Assembly: GCF_900111745.1 (NCBI RefSeq)
Contig: NZ_FOIJ01000004.1
Span: 372,001 to 436,000 of the forward strand
Reading direction: 5' to 3'
Length of the DNA stretch: 64,000 nucleotides
Origin: Stigmatella erecta
GTDB taxonomy: Bacteria; Myxococcota; Myxococcia; Myxococcales; Myxococcaceae
The notes under the pieces are model-generated. The model did not search any database. It was given only the letters and a program-made list of their open reading frames with translations, and was not told the DNA's origin. Position 1 is the stretch's first letter, and every line of letters starts with the position of its first letter. This document shows, piece by piece, positions 16,369 to 28,062 of the stretch. Made by a program: the position numbers and the translations under genes.

Positions 16369-17463
16369 TCAAGCGGTGAGGCGTTGCTCGGTTTGGGCGT
16401 CGAAGAGGTGCAGCGAGTCCAGCTCCACGCCCACCGCCAGCAGCTGGCCCGGCTCGGGCGTCTGCGTCGGGGGGAGCCGGTAGACGAGGTTGTTGGAGCC
16501 CTGGCTGGAGTGGACGATGATTTCGTTGCCCAGGGGCTCGACGATCTCCACCTTCGTCTGGAGCGGGGCCGTCTCACCGCGCGTGGACAGGCCGGGGGCC
16601 AGCAGGTTGTCGGGGCGGATGCCCACCTTCACCTTGAGGTTGCCCTTGCCGGCGGTGACGGGGCGCAGGCTCTGGGGCACCGGCAGGCTGAAGCCCTCGC
16701 CCACCAGCGTGGTGGCCTGGGCATCCAGGGTGGCATCCAGGAAGTTCATCGGCGGGGTGCCGATGAACTGGGCCACGAAGACGTTGGCGGGGCGCTCGTA
16801 CACCTCCAGCGGCGTGCCGAGCTGCTGCAGCCTGCCCTCCTTCATCACCGCGATGCGGTGGCCCATCGTCATGGCTTCGATCTGGTCGTGCGTCACGTAG
16901 ACGCTCGTCACCCGGAGGCGCTGCTGGAGCTTCTTGATCTCCGCGCGCATGGCCACGCGCAGCTTGGCATCCAGGTTGGACAGCGGCTCGTCGAAGAGGA
17001 ACACGGCCGGCTTGCGCACGATGGCGCGGCCCAGGGCCACGCGCTGGCGCTGGCCACCCGAGAGCTGCTTGGGCTTGCGGTCCAGCAGGTGGGTGATGGC
17101 CAGCACCTCGGCCGCCTCGTTCACCAGCTTGTCCATCTCCGGGCGCGGCGTCTTGCGAATCTTGAGGCCGAACTCGAGGTTCTCCCGCACGGACATGTGC
17201 GGATAGAGCGCGTAGTTCTGGAACACCATCGCCACGTCGCGATCCTTGGGCGGCAGGCCATTCACCACGCGGCCGCCGATGGAGACGGTGCCGCCGGTGA
17301 TCTCCTCCAGGCCGGCGATCATCCGCAGCGCGGTGGACTTGCCGCAGCCGGAGGGGCCCACCAGCACCAGGAACTCGTGGTCCTGGATGTCGAGGTTCAG
17401 CCCCTCGATGATGGACACCGCGCCGTACCGCTTCGCCACGTTCTTGAACGTTACCTCGGCCAT
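16369..17463 (-). CDS. malK: MalK/MsmK-type ABC transporter ATPase
   Basis: A 364-residue protein. The Walker A motif GPSGCGKST lies at about 36-44, the signature is LSGGQRQR, and Walker B is VFLFDEPLSNLD. A C-terminal TOBE/regulatory region (about 240-364) is of the length usual for CUT1 sugar importers. It powers the MalFG permease. In E. coli the equivalent domain binds regulators such as MalT; no MalT gene is visible here. It is transcribed between the amylase and malE genes, a gene order consistent with a single operon. Confidence 0.94.
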   Translation of the reverse strand: MAEVTFKNVAKRYGAVSIIEGLNLDIQDHEFLVLVGPSGCGKSTALRMIAGLEEITGGTVSIGGRVVNGLPPKDRDVAMVFQNYALYPHMSVRENLEFGLKIRKTPRPEMDKLVNEAAEVLAITHLLDRKPKQLSGGQRQRVALGRAIVRKPAVFLFDEPLSNLDAKLRVAMRAEIKKLQQRLRVTSVYVTHDQIEAMTMGHRIAVMKEGRLQQLGTPLEVYERPANVFVAQFIGTPPMNFLDATLDAQATTLVGEGFSLPVPQSLRPVTAGKGNLKVKVGIRPDNLLAPGLSTRGETAPLQTKVEIVEPLGNEIIVHSSQGSNNLVYRLPPTQTPEPGQLLAVGVELDSLHLFDAQTEQRLTA

Positions 17464-17520
17464 CCAGCCCTCTTCCCTGTGAGCAGGGTGTCTGTGGGTT
17501 TGCGTGTTTCCAGGGACGTC

Positions 17521-19098
17521 TTAGCCCGGTTTGCCCAGGATGCGCGCCGAGAGTGGCTCGACGGTGAGCTCCAGGGCAGGGCCTTCCAGCCTCCCCCCGT
17601 TCAGCAGGTCCTCCGCGGCCGTGGCCCCCCAGGGCTCCGGCCACGGCAGGGAGACGGTGGCCGGGGTCTGCCCGCGGTTGATGGCCACCATCACCACGTC
17701 CCCGGACTCCGCCTCGTGGCGCAAGAACACGTACAGGTCGCCGTCCGTGGACAGCCCCCGGTGCGTGCCGCGCGAGAGCGCCGGGTGCGCCCGGCGAATC
17801 GAGATGAGCTTCTGGTAAGTCTTCCGGAGCGCCTCGTCGCGCGGCTTGCCGGCCCCGGGCTTCACGTCCCGGGAACCCCAGGGCATGTCGTCCCGGTTGG
17901 CGGGCCAGTCGCCGCCCGGCCGGGCCACCTCTTCCCCGTAATAGATGGTGGGGATGCCGCCGGTGGTGAGCTGGAGCACCGCCGCGAGCTGGAAGCGGAC
18001 CTTGTCCCCGCCGAGCTGGAACAGGGCCCCGGGCACGTCGTGCGAGGACAGGAAGTGCGACAGGTGGTGGCCGGGGCGAATCTTGCCGCGCGACTGGAGG
18101 TAGCGGTCGAAGGCCACCGTGCGCCCGCGCCCCATCAGGAACGCCAGGGTGCTGCCCTGGAAGCTGAAGTCGAAGCCGGCATCCACCTCGTCGTTGACGA
18201 AGTACTTGTCGAGCGAGGCCAGCTCTCCGCCCCACAGCTCGCCCAGCAGGAAGAAGTCCGGGCCCAGCGCCGCGCGCGTCTGGCGGCGGTGCTCCTGCCA
18301 GAAGCCGTGCTCCAGGTGCTTGAGGGTGTCCAGCCGGAAGCCATCCACGCCGGAGCGCTTCGCCCAGGCGAGCTGCGCGTCCAGCAGGTACTGGGCCACC
18401 TCGGGGCGCTCGGTCTTGAAGTCCGGCAAGCCCGCCACGCACGAGGTGATGTTGTTGTCCTGGCCGCAGTTGCCCAGCTCTTCCGAGCGCAGCCAGTCCT
18501 TCGTCTCCGCCAGGCGCTGGTAGCGCGTGCCGTAGCCCGCATGGTTGTAGACGACGTCCAGCAGCACGCGGATGCCCCGCGCGTGGGCCTCTTTCACCAG
18601 CGTCCGCAGCTGCTCCTCGGTGCCGAAGCGCGGATCCATCGTGTGGAAGTCATCCGCCCAGTACCCGTGGTAGGCCCAGTCCGGGAAGCCCGAGCCGGTG
18701 ACGAAGCCATCCACGTTCTTCACCACCGGGGTGATCCACAGCGCGGTGATGCCCAGCGACGTCAGCTCATCCAGCTGCTGGATGAGCCCCTGGAGGTCTC
18801 CGCCATGGAACGTCCCCGGCGCGGAGGTGTCCCCCGGGACGTTGTTCGAGGGGTCCCCATCCGCGAAGCGGTCCACGACGACGAAGTAGAGGATCTCGTC
18901 GGCCCAGGGACGGGGCGCGGGCGCCGGAACTGCAGGGGCAGGTGCGGGCGCCGCAGCCACCTCGGGCGGGGGGGGAGCGGCCGGGGGCGCGTGGGCACAA
19001 CCGGCCAGGCAGAGCGTGGGGAGCAACGCCCACGCCATGGCCCTGCGAAGCAGCGCCTGCGGGAAGCCAGCAGTACGGGGACGAAGAGGGGACTGCAT
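17521..19098 (-). CDS. GH13 alpha-amylase lipoprotein
   Basis: A 525-residue protein with a lipoprotein signal ending LCLAGC (Cys34), then an Ala/Pro linker to about residue 63, so the enzyme is probably held on a membrane surface. The GH13 barrel shows DVVYNHAG (region I), GVDGFRLDTLKH with nucleophile Asp256 (region II), LLGELWGG with acid/base Glu286 (region III) and FLSSHD with Asp353 (region IV). It hydrolyses alpha-1,4-glucan to maltodextrins for the transporter encoded downstream. It may be the first gene of the operon. A calcium site is expected from family but was not traced. Confidence 0.9.
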   Translation of the reverse strand: MQSPLRPRTAGFPQALLRRAMAWALLPTLCLAGCAHAPPAAPPPPEVAAAPAPAPAVPAPAPRPWADEILYFVVVDRFADGDPSNNVPGDTSAPGTFHGGDLQGLIQQLDELTSLGITALWITPVVKNVDGFVTGSGFPDWAYHGYWADDFHTMDPRFGTEEQLRTLVKEAHARGIRVLLDVVYNHAGYGTRYQRLAETKDWLRSEELGNCGQDNNITSCVAGLPDFKTERPEVAQYLLDAQLAWAKRSGVDGFRLDTLKHLEHGFWQEHRRQTRAALGPDFFLLGELWGGELASLDKYFVNDEVDAGFDFSFQGSTLAFLMGRGRTVAFDRYLQSRGKIRPGHHLSHFLSSHDVPGALFQLGGDKVRFQLAAVLQLTTGGIPTIYYGEEVARPGGDWPANRDDMPWGSRDVKPGAGKPRDEALRKTYQKLISIRRAHPALSRGTHRGLSTDGDLYVFLRHEAESGDVVMVAINRGQTPATVSLPWPEPWGATAAEDLLNGGRLEGPALELTVEPLSARILGKPG

Positions 19099-19124
19099 TC
19101 GTGCGCGACTTTTTCACAGATTTA

Positions 19125-19154
19125 CGATTCGGTGAACAGTGCAATCGTTCTCAC
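19125..19154. promoter_or_regulatory. possible operator upstream of the glucan operon
   Basis: Inverted arms CGATT and AATCG with 13 bp between lie about 27-50 bp before the amylase ATG. They overlap a second imperfect pair, GTGAAC and GTTCTCAC. The area is AT-richer than its neighbours. It is a plausible binding site for an unlinked sugar regulator; no consensus was matched. Confidence 0.3.
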
Positions 19155-19268
19155 AATTGACCTGTGTGGTCGGATTCACCAGCCGCAAAACCATGATGCA
19201 CTGCGTCGTTCCCCGAGGGAAAATCCCGAAGGCTGCAAGACTTTTCCCGATTGTCCCTGAATCCTACT

Positions 19269-19706
19269 TCACGGGTCGCGGCGGTAGGGGGACGGGTCCT
19301 CGGGCCACGCCTTCGGTTCGGCGGGGGAGACGGTGTCCAGGATGATGACTTCCTGGGCGACGCGCTCCTTGTTGTTGTAGTCGAACGACGCGCGGACCAC
19401 GGCGCCCGGCGCCAGGTATTCGCGCGCGGTGAGCTCGCCGTCCTCCCCCAGCCGGTAGACCGTGTCTTCCTGGATGCGGAGGGAGCGCTGGAGCCCGTCC
19501 GGGTCCTCGATGAGGAGGCTGTCCTGGGTGTCGGCCACCACGGTGCCTTCCACCAGCAGGCCCCCTTCACCGGCCGCGAGGTTGGGATTCTGGGCAATCC
19601 GGGCAGGGGAAGCGGTTTGAGAGGAATAGCCCGCCACGGCTTTGTCTGTCTGGCACCCCATCCAGCACGCCGCACCCATCACTGCCAATCCAAGCAAGCG
19701 CTTCAT
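19269..19706 (-). CDS. small lipoprotein with DUF5666-like beta domain
   Basis: A 145-residue protein with a lipoprotein signal (MKRLLGLAVMGAACWMGC, Cys18). A variable linker is followed by LVEGTVVADTQDSLLIEDPDG and GAVVRASFDYNNKERVAQEV, a small beta-rich domain also present at the C-terminus of the coiled-coil lipoprotein at 43635-44369. The function is unknown. It lies about 170 bp upstream of the amylase gene on the same strand, with a likely separate promoter for the amylase in between. Confidence 0.65.
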   Translation of the reverse strand: MKRLLGLAVMGAACWMGCQTDKAVAGYSSQTASPARIAQNPNLAAGEGGLLVEGTVVADTQDSLLIEDPDGLQRSLRIQEDTVYRLGEDGELTAREYLAPGAVVRASFDYNNKERVAQEVIILDTVSPAEPKAWPEDPSPYRRDP

Positions 19707-20029
19707 CCATCACCCCGGGAAAGGACCGTGCCACGCCCCACCCAAGCAGGGTGGCGATGGCCTCGGTCCGCTCGCAACCCCAGGCGGGCACCGGGCCCTT
19801 TCCTCGCGGGGCAAGCAGGCGGACGGGGATGCAATGCTTTCACAGTGATAAGGAGAAACATGTTTTATGACGCACGCTGGCATGTTGGGTGAGACCCACA
19901 GCCTGGACGCTTGCTGACCGTCCCCTGCTAGGCTGCGCGGGCCCGTATGCCGCGACGGGTTCGAAGGCCCTGGCCTGCGTCCGTCGCGAGTTGCGCGCAC
20001 CACCGCGTCACAACTTCTGGAGGTGTGTT
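19707..20029. other. 323-bp divergent intergenic region before the pullulanase gene
   Basis: It separates the small lipoprotein (minus) from the pullulanase (plus). It contains a short, well-initiated reading frame at 19860-19892, and GGAGG at 20019-20023 that marks the pullulanase start. I saw no clear sigma-70 or sigma-54 box pair. Confidence 0.5.
19860..19892 (+). CDS. possible 10-residue leader peptide upstream of the pullulanase gene
   Basis: AAGGAG at 19850-19855 lies 4 nt before an ATG that opens MFYDARWHVG and then stops. The ribosome-binding site is better than that of most real genes here, although the frame is tiny. It ends about 137 bp before the pullulanase start. It could be a regulatory upstream ORF, or chance. 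Confidence 0.3.
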   Translation: MFYDARWHVG

Positions 20030-23476
<3,447 letters not shown>

Positions 23477-23503
23477 CCCTCCAGGGCTTCGGGGCGAGTT
23501 CCC

Positions 23504-23536
23504 GGCGTCCGCTTCTCCCCAGGGGGAGCGGACGCC
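23504..23536. terminator. hairpin terminator after the pullulanase gene
   Basis: Perfect 10-bp arms GGCGTCCGCT and AGCGGACGCC enclose a 13-nt loop, 27 bp after the pullulanase stop. No T-run follows, which is common in GC-rich genomes. Confidence 0.75.
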
Positions 23537-23576
23537 TCCCAGGCGCGCTATGCTTCGGGGATTGAGGCCCACCGCC

Positions 23577-24866
23577 ATGGATGTGCTTCCCCGTTTCGCC
23601 CGAAGCGTCTTGGAGTTTCAGTGCCTCGCCGACCGGTGTGAGGACACCTGCTGTGTCGGGCTGCGGGTTCCCGTCAGCGAGGAGCGCTTGGCGCGGCTGC
23701 GGGAGGGCGTGGCCGGAACGCCCGATGCGCAGCGGGTGGAGGCGCTCGTGGTGTCCCAGCCGGAGGGGCCTCCCGCCGAGCGGGCCTTCATCCAGATGGG
23801 CGCCGGTGGCGCCTGTCCCTTCCTCGACACCCAGAAGTTCTGCTCCCTGCACAGGAAGTATGGAGAGCGGGTGCTGCCCGATGGCTGCGCCACCTTTCCG
23901 CGCATCGTCTCGAAGGTGGGCGAGCAGGTGGAGGTGGCTGGCTCCCTGGCCTGCCCGGAGATGGCGCGGCGGCTCCTGTTGACGCCGGACGCCCTGGAGC
24001 AGGTGCCCGGTCCTTGGGAGGCGGTGCCCCGGCCGGAGGTGGCGCGGCCGTTTCCTGGCGCGCCCGGGGACGTGTATGCCGCGCACGCGGAACGCATCCG
24101 CGCCACCGCGCTGGGGCTGCTGCGCCAGCAGGGGTTCCCGCTCGTCTCCCGGCTCGGGTTCCTGGGGCAGCTGGCGTTCCAGCTCGACTCGGTCTTCCGG
24201 GCCGAGGCGCCGTTCGCCGGGACGCCAGAGCAGGTGGAGCAGATCCTGGAGGCGTGGCTTCCCCCGTTCGAGGCGCAGGACCGGCTGGAGGCCATGCACC
24301 GGGACTTCTCCGCGCTGGAGGTGCCCGGCGGGGCCAGCGCGGAGCTGCTGGCCTCGATGCTGAAGGCCCGGCGGGCGGTGGCGCGGGGCGAGCGCTTCAA
24401 GCCCTTCACCGATGGCGTGCTGGCCTCGCTGTGGGGCTCCGAGGAGGCGGAGGGCTCCTCCGATGCGGCCTGGCGCGAGGCCACCGCACGCTGGGCGTGG
24501 CTGGAGGCCACGCACGGTGCCCGCCTGGAGCAGTACTTCTTGAACTACACGGTGAACCAGTGGCTGCGGGCCCCGTTCACGGAAGCGCCCAACCTGCTGG
24601 CCTATGTCTTCCGGCTGGCCGTGCGGGTGGCGATGATGCGGATGACGCTGGCGGGGCACCCGGCCGTGGCGGCGCTGCGCGCGCAGGCCCCGGGTCTCTC
24701 GGCCGAGGAGTCCCAGGCCGCGCTGGACCGGGTGGCGGTGGAGTGCTTCTACCTGGTGTCCCGGCACGTGGAGCAGGCGCCCGACATTCTCTCCCTCGTG
24801 TGGAACATGGCGGGGGCGGGTGGCGGGGAGACCCTGGGCAAGCTCATCCTGTTCTCCAAGTTCTGA
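23577..24866 (+). CDS. FliB-like lysine-N-methylase family protein with cysteine cluster
   Basis: A 429-residue protein from the ATG at 23577; an earlier ATG at 23550 would add nine residues. The N-terminal third carries CLADRCEDTCC, GGACPFLDTQKFCSLH and VLPDGCATFPR. This Cys arrangement is shared by FliB flagellin lysine methylases and the YkgJ-type zinc/iron-cluster family. The rest is mostly helical, with LEQYFLNYTVNQWLRAPF. In Salmonella, FliB methylates flagellin lysines. Myxobacteria of this group move by gliding, so the substrate is probably another protein. It is monocistronic by appearance, converging on the gene at 24879. Confidence 0.7.
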   Translation: MDVLPRFARSVLEFQCLADRCEDTCCVGLRVPVSEERLARLREGVAGTPDAQRVEALVVSQPEGPPAERAFIQMGAGGACPFLDTQKFCSLHRKYGERVLPDGCATFPRIVSKVGEQVEVAGSLACPEMARRLLLTPDALEQVPGPWEAVPRPEVARPFPGAPGDVYAAHAERIRATALGLLRQQGFPLVSRLGFLGQLAFQLDSVFRAEAPFAGTPEQVEQILEAWLPPFEAQDRLEAMHRDFSALEVPGGASAELLASMLKARRAVARGERFKPFTDGVLASLWGSEEAEGSSDAAWREATARWAWLEATHGARLEQYFLNYTVNQWLRAPFTEAPNLLAYVFRLAVRVAMMRMTLAGHPAVAALRAQAPGLSAEESQAALDRVAVECFYLVSRHVEQAPDILSLVWNMAGAGGGETLGKLILFSKF

Positions 24867-24878
24867 GCCGACCGCGCC

Positions 24879-25667
24879 TCAGTGCGCCTGGAGCAACCAC
24901 TGGAGCAGCGCCGGGAGCGCCTCCACGTGGACGAAGTGGCCCGCCTCGGGCAGCGTGGCTACCGGGCAGCCCGCGCGCTCCAGGCGCGCCAAATCCTCGT
25001 CCGGCACATAGCGCGCGCGCCCGCCGCGGATGCAGCGCACCTTCGCGCCGGGGCGCTCCACCGCCGCCCAGAGGTCCCGCTGGTTGACGCGCCCGTGCAG
25101 CTCCGCGAGCGCCTGCCGGCCGAAGCGCCAGCGCACCCCGCCCTCGGGCGTGGGCTCCAGGTTCATCACCAGCCAGTCCGCCAGCCCCGCCGAGAGCCCC
25201 CGGCCCATCAGGTCCGCGCGCATCTCCTTGCGGCTGGGGGCGGTGTCCGGCGCCTGCATCAGGAGGTTCAGCACCATGCCGCTCTCCATGAGGCTCACCG
25301 GCACGGGGCTGGGCGTGATGTCCAGCAGCGTCACGCGGGCCACCTCCGCGGGGAACAGGAGGCTCGCCGCGAGCGACACGCGCCCGCCCAGCGAGTGGCC
25401 CACCCAGTCCACCGGCCCCGTGAAGCCCTGGGCGCGGGCCGTCTCGTGGACATCCCGCGCCAGCGTGTCCAGGTCCGCCCCCGGGGGCAGGGCCGGGGAG
25501 GTGCCGTGGCCCGTCAGGTCCGGAAGCAGGAAGCGGCGCTGGGGCTCCGCCTCGCTCCAGGCCATCGCCAGCGAGCGCAGGTTGCGCCCCGAGCCGAGGA
25601 AGCCGTGCAGCAACACCGTGGGCACCTCGCCCTCACCCACCTGGAAGCTCTCGAGAACCACGTGCAC
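24879..25667 (-). CDS. alpha/beta hydrolase (YbfF/MenH-like fold)
   Basis: A 262-residue cytoplasmic protein starting at a GTG at 25667. The features are VLLHGFLGSGRNL (oxyanion hole), LPDLTGHGTS, the nucleophile elbow VGHSLGG (Ser92) and a C-terminal LPEAGHFVHVEAL with the catalytic His. The overall pattern is that of small acyl or thioester hydrolases such as YbfF. It converges with the FliB-like gene and is divergent from the gene at 25747. The substrate is unknown. Confidence 0.8.
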   Translation of the reverse strand: MHVVLESFQVGEGEVPTVLLHGFLGSGRNLRSLAMAWSEAEPQRRFLLPDLTGHGTSPALPPGADLDTLARDVHETARAQGFTGPVDWVGHSLGGRVSLAASLLFPAEVARVTLLDITPSPVPVSLMESGMVLNLLMQAPDTAPSRKEMRADLMGRGLSAGLADWLVMNLEPTPEGGVRWRFGRQALAELHGRVNQRDLWAAVERPGAKVRCIRGGRARYVPDEDLARLERAGCPVATLPEAGHFVHVEALPALLQWLLQAH

Positions 25668-25746
25668 CGCCCTTGTTCCGGGACGCTTGACCCGCGCCCG
25701 CGCCGTCGCGCTTCATACCGCGAACCCTCGCGTTCTGGAGCCTCCC

Positions 25747-26235
25747 GTGTTTCTCGCCTCCCTGCTGTGCCTGTCGCTCGTGTCCGCCGCCCCGGAGGTT
25801 CCGAAGAAGGCCGCCGCGCCCGCCGCCGTGCTGGATGACTGGCACCAGGCCGCCGCCCATGCGGACGAGGCGCGCTACTTTGGCCACTTCACCGCCGATG
25901 CCGTGTTCCTGGGCACGGATGCCACTGAGCGGTGGAACCGGGACGCGTTCCGCGCCTGGGCGAAGCCCTACTTCTCGCAGGGCAAGGCGTGGAGCTTCCG
26001 CGTGGTGTCCCGCACCCTCTTCTTCTCCAAGGAGGGGACGGTGGCCTGGTTTGACGAGGTGCTCGACACGCCGAACATGGGCCCCGCCCGGGGCTCCGGG
26101 GTGCTCGTGAAGGAGGGCGGCCGCTGGAAGATTTCCCAGTACAACCTCTCGGTCCCCATCCCCAACGCGCTGCTGCCGGACTTCAAGGACCGCATCGAGG
26201 CGCACCTGAAGGCGCCCCCGCCGCCGGCGAAGTAG
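25747..26235 (+). CDS. exported SnoaL/NTF2-like protein
   Basis: A 162-residue protein from a GTG at 25747, preceded by GGAG. The signal peptide is MFLASLLCLSLVSA. The mature part has VLDDWHQAAAHADEARYFGH, DAVFLGTDATERWNRDAF and GSGVLVKEGGRWKISQYNL, the cone-shaped NTF2-like fold of the SnoaL/nuclear-transport-factor superfamily. Most such proteins of this size are small-molecule binders or helpers without known enzymatic function. It is divergent from the hydrolase at 25667. Confidence 0.75.
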   Translation: MFLASLLCLSLVSAAPEVPKKAAAPAAVLDDWHQAAAHADEARYFGHFTADAVFLGTDATERWNRDAFRAWAKPYFSQGKAWSFRVVSRTLFFSKEGTVAWFDEVLDTPNMGPARGSGVLVKEGGRWKISQYNLSVPIPNALLPDFKDRIEAHLKAPPPPAK

Positions 26236-26291
26236 GCCCGCGGCCTCCCCACCGCCACAAGGTGGGAAAGGCGCCGGGGGGATGCCACATG

Positions 26292-26384
26292 CCTCTGTCC
26301 GTGGGGTGACAGGCCGGCAGAGGAACCGCCTGTCCGAAGGGCAGGCAGTGCGTGCATCGCCCGGACTGCCCGTTATCCTTCGGA
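26292..26384. other. structured non-coding stretch with nested stem-loops
   Basis: It lies in a 322-bp gap without a convincing gene (26236-26557). CCTCTG at 26292 pairs with CAGAGG at 26318, or alternatively CTGTC at 26295 with GACAG at 26308. TCCGAAGG at 26333-26340 pairs perfectly with CCTTCGGA at 26377-26384 around an inner GGCAG/CTGCC pair. A hairpin CCCACC...GGTGGG at about 26250-26268 may terminate the upstream gene. It could be a 5' leader of the gene at 26558 or a small RNA; it was not identified. Confidence 0.35.
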
Positions 26385-26557
26385 CCATGAACCACCCTCC
26401 AGCGAGGCCCGGGATGTTGGATGCCGAGCACTGGGGTGATCCACGTGCTGGTGGCCCCGCGGGGGTGTGTCCAGGTTTCCTACCACTCGGGCAGTTCACG
26501 GCGGGCGACCCGGAACGGAGGGTGCCCGCCAGGGCTCAGGATGGTTGGGGGTGGCGG

Positions 26558-27106
26558 ATGGTGCGAGGCGAATGGAAGGTGGGGGCGCGGTGCCTGGTGC
26601 TGAGCGCGATGCTCGCGGCGGGTCTCTCGGAGGCGAAGGAGGTGGGCGGCGTGAAGATGCCGGACACCCTTCAGCTCCAGGGCCGGCAGCTGGAGCTGGC
26701 GCACATGGCCCTCAAGGAAAAGCTCTTCTTCAACGTGTACGTGTGGGGGCTCTACATGGAGCAGGTCCCCCGGGTGGAGTCCGAGGCCATCGCGGCCAAC
26801 TCCGTCAAGCAGCTGCACTTCCGCTTCCTGCGCAAGGTGCGCCGTGACCAGCTCCTGGACGCCTTCCGGCAGGGGCTCTCCAGCAACGCGGATCTGCGCG
26901 CCGGCCCGCTGCAGCAGAACCTGGAGACGCTGCTGGCCTCCCTGAAGGACGTGAGCAAGGGCGACAACCTCGTCATCACCTATGTGCCGGACACAGGGCT
27001 CCAGGTGTCCGGTGAGGCCTCCGGCGGCGTCGTCATCCCCGGCAAGCCCTTCGCGGATGCGCTCTTCTCCGCCTGGCTGCACCGGCACCCCGTCTTCTCG
27101 CGCTGA
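26558..27106 (+). CDS. chalcone isomerase-like family protein, exported
   Basis: A 182-residue protein with a signal peptide (VGARCLVLSAMLAAGLSEA). GGVKMPDTLQLQGRQLELAH, LKEKLFFNVYVWGLYME and VKQLHFRFLRKVRRDQLLDAF match the bacterial chalcone-isomerase-like family, which in bacteria is usually periplasmic and lacks proven isomerase activity. The later GEASGGVVIPGKPFADALFS is also typical. I used the ATG at 26558 for its fit to the signal; upstream in-frame sequence lacks coding character. It is followed about 100 bp later by the OmpA-family gene. Confidence 0.75.
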   Translation: MVRGEWKVGARCLVLSAMLAAGLSEAKEVGGVKMPDTLQLQGRQLELAHMALKEKLFFNVYVWGLYMEQVPRVESEAIAANSVKQLHFRFLRKVRRDQLLDAFRQGLSSNADLRAGPLQQNLETLLASLKDVSKGDNLVITYVPDTGLQVSGEASGGVVIPGKPFADALFSAWLHRHPVFSR

Positions 27107-27208
27107 GCGGGAAGTCCCTTCTTTGTCGGAAGACTCCTGACGCGGGCGGTCTTGAGCGGTAGTCTCTGCTGCTCAAACTTTGACCCGATGTCAGGAGGTT
27201 TCCTACAC

Positions 27209-28030
27209 ATGCGTTTCAAGTTGGCTCTGGCGGCGCTCACGGTCCTCACCACCACGTCTGGCTGCGTGGGCAAGGGCAAGTACAACGCGCTGGCCGCGGA
27301 GGCGGAGAACCTCGACACCCGGCTGAAGGAGGAGAAGAGCGCCCGGGAGGCCCAGGAAGCCAAGGTGAAGGAGCTGGAGGAGCAGCGGGCCACCCTGGAG
27401 CAGGAGAAGGAGGCGCTCTCCACGCGCCTGGCCACCTCCGAGTCCCGCCTCACCGCCTCCGCCGCCGAGCGCTCGGCGCTGGAGCGCAAGAACGAGGAGC
27501 TGAAGGCCCTCAATGACGAGCTGGCCAAGAACTCCCGCCGGCTCGCCGAGGCCAAGGATGCCCTGGAGAAGCGCAGCGCCGAGTACGAGAACCTCGCCCA
27601 GAGCCTCAAGCAGGAGATCTCTGACGGCAAGATTCAGCTCTCCGAGCTGCAGGGCCGCATGACGGTGCAGCTCAAGGACAAGATCCTCTTCGCCTCGGGC
27701 TCCACCCGCGTGGGCAAGGAGGGCCAGGAGGCGCTCGTGAAGATCGCCGATGCCCTCAAGTCGGTGCAGGGCCGCATCATCCGCGTGGAAGGCCACACGG
27801 ACGACGTCCCCACGGACAAGAACGGTCCGTTCCCCTCCAACTGGGAGCTGAGCCTGGCGCGCGCCATGGCCGTGGTGCGGGCCCTGCAGGACGCCGGCGT
27901 GGACCCCACGGTGCTCTCGGCCGCGGGCTATGGGCAGTACCAGCCGATCGCCGCCAATGACAGTGCGGAAAACCGCAGTCGCAACCGCCGCATCGAAATC
28001 GTGCTCGCGGCGAAGGCGGCGGCCCGCTAG
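27209..28030 (+). CDS. OmpA-family lipoprotein with long coiled coil
   Basis: A 273-residue protein with a lipoprotein signal (MRFKLALAALTVLTTTSGC, Cys19). Residues 30-150 are a nearly unbroken Glu/Lys/Ala coiled coil. Residues 155-270 are an OmpA-like peptidoglycan-binding domain: ILFASGSTRVGKEG, RVEGHTDDVPT, SNWELSLARAMAVV and NRSRNRRIEIVL. It probably ties the outer membrane to the cell wall. AGGAGG lies about 10 nt before the ATG. It is followed by a hairpin that fills the gap to the receptor gene. Confidence 0.88.
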   Translation: MRFKLALAALTVLTTTSGCVGKGKYNALAAEAENLDTRLKEEKSAREAQEAKVKELEEQRATLEQEKEALSTRLATSESRLTASAAERSALERKNEELKALNDELAKNSRRLAEAKDALEKRSAEYENLAQSLKQEISDGKIQLSELQGRMTVQLKDKILFASGSTRVGKEGQEALVKIADALKSVQGRIIRVEGHTDDVPTDKNGPFPSNWELSLARAMAVVRALQDAGVDPTVLSAAGYGQYQPIAANDSAENRSRNRRIEIVLAAKAAAR

Positions 28031-28034
28031 ACGG

Positions 28035-28060
28035 GAGGGGCGCGGGGTCCCGCGCCCCTC
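28035..28060. terminator. perfect hairpin filling the gap before the TonB-receptor start
   Basis: Arms GAGGGGCGCGGG and CCCGCGCCCCTC (12 bp, a 2-nt core opening to a 4-nt loop) end 2 nt before the ATG at 28063. It is likely the terminator of the OmpA-family gene. No ribosome-binding site is visible for the next gene outside this hairpin. Confidence 0.75.
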
Positions 28061-28062
28061 TC

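Noticed and set aside
16384-19260. Open frame of 958 codons on the plus strand
   Set aside because: Antisense shadow of the MalK and amylase genes; high GC in the third codon position leaves long stop-free frames and the protein shows no motifs.
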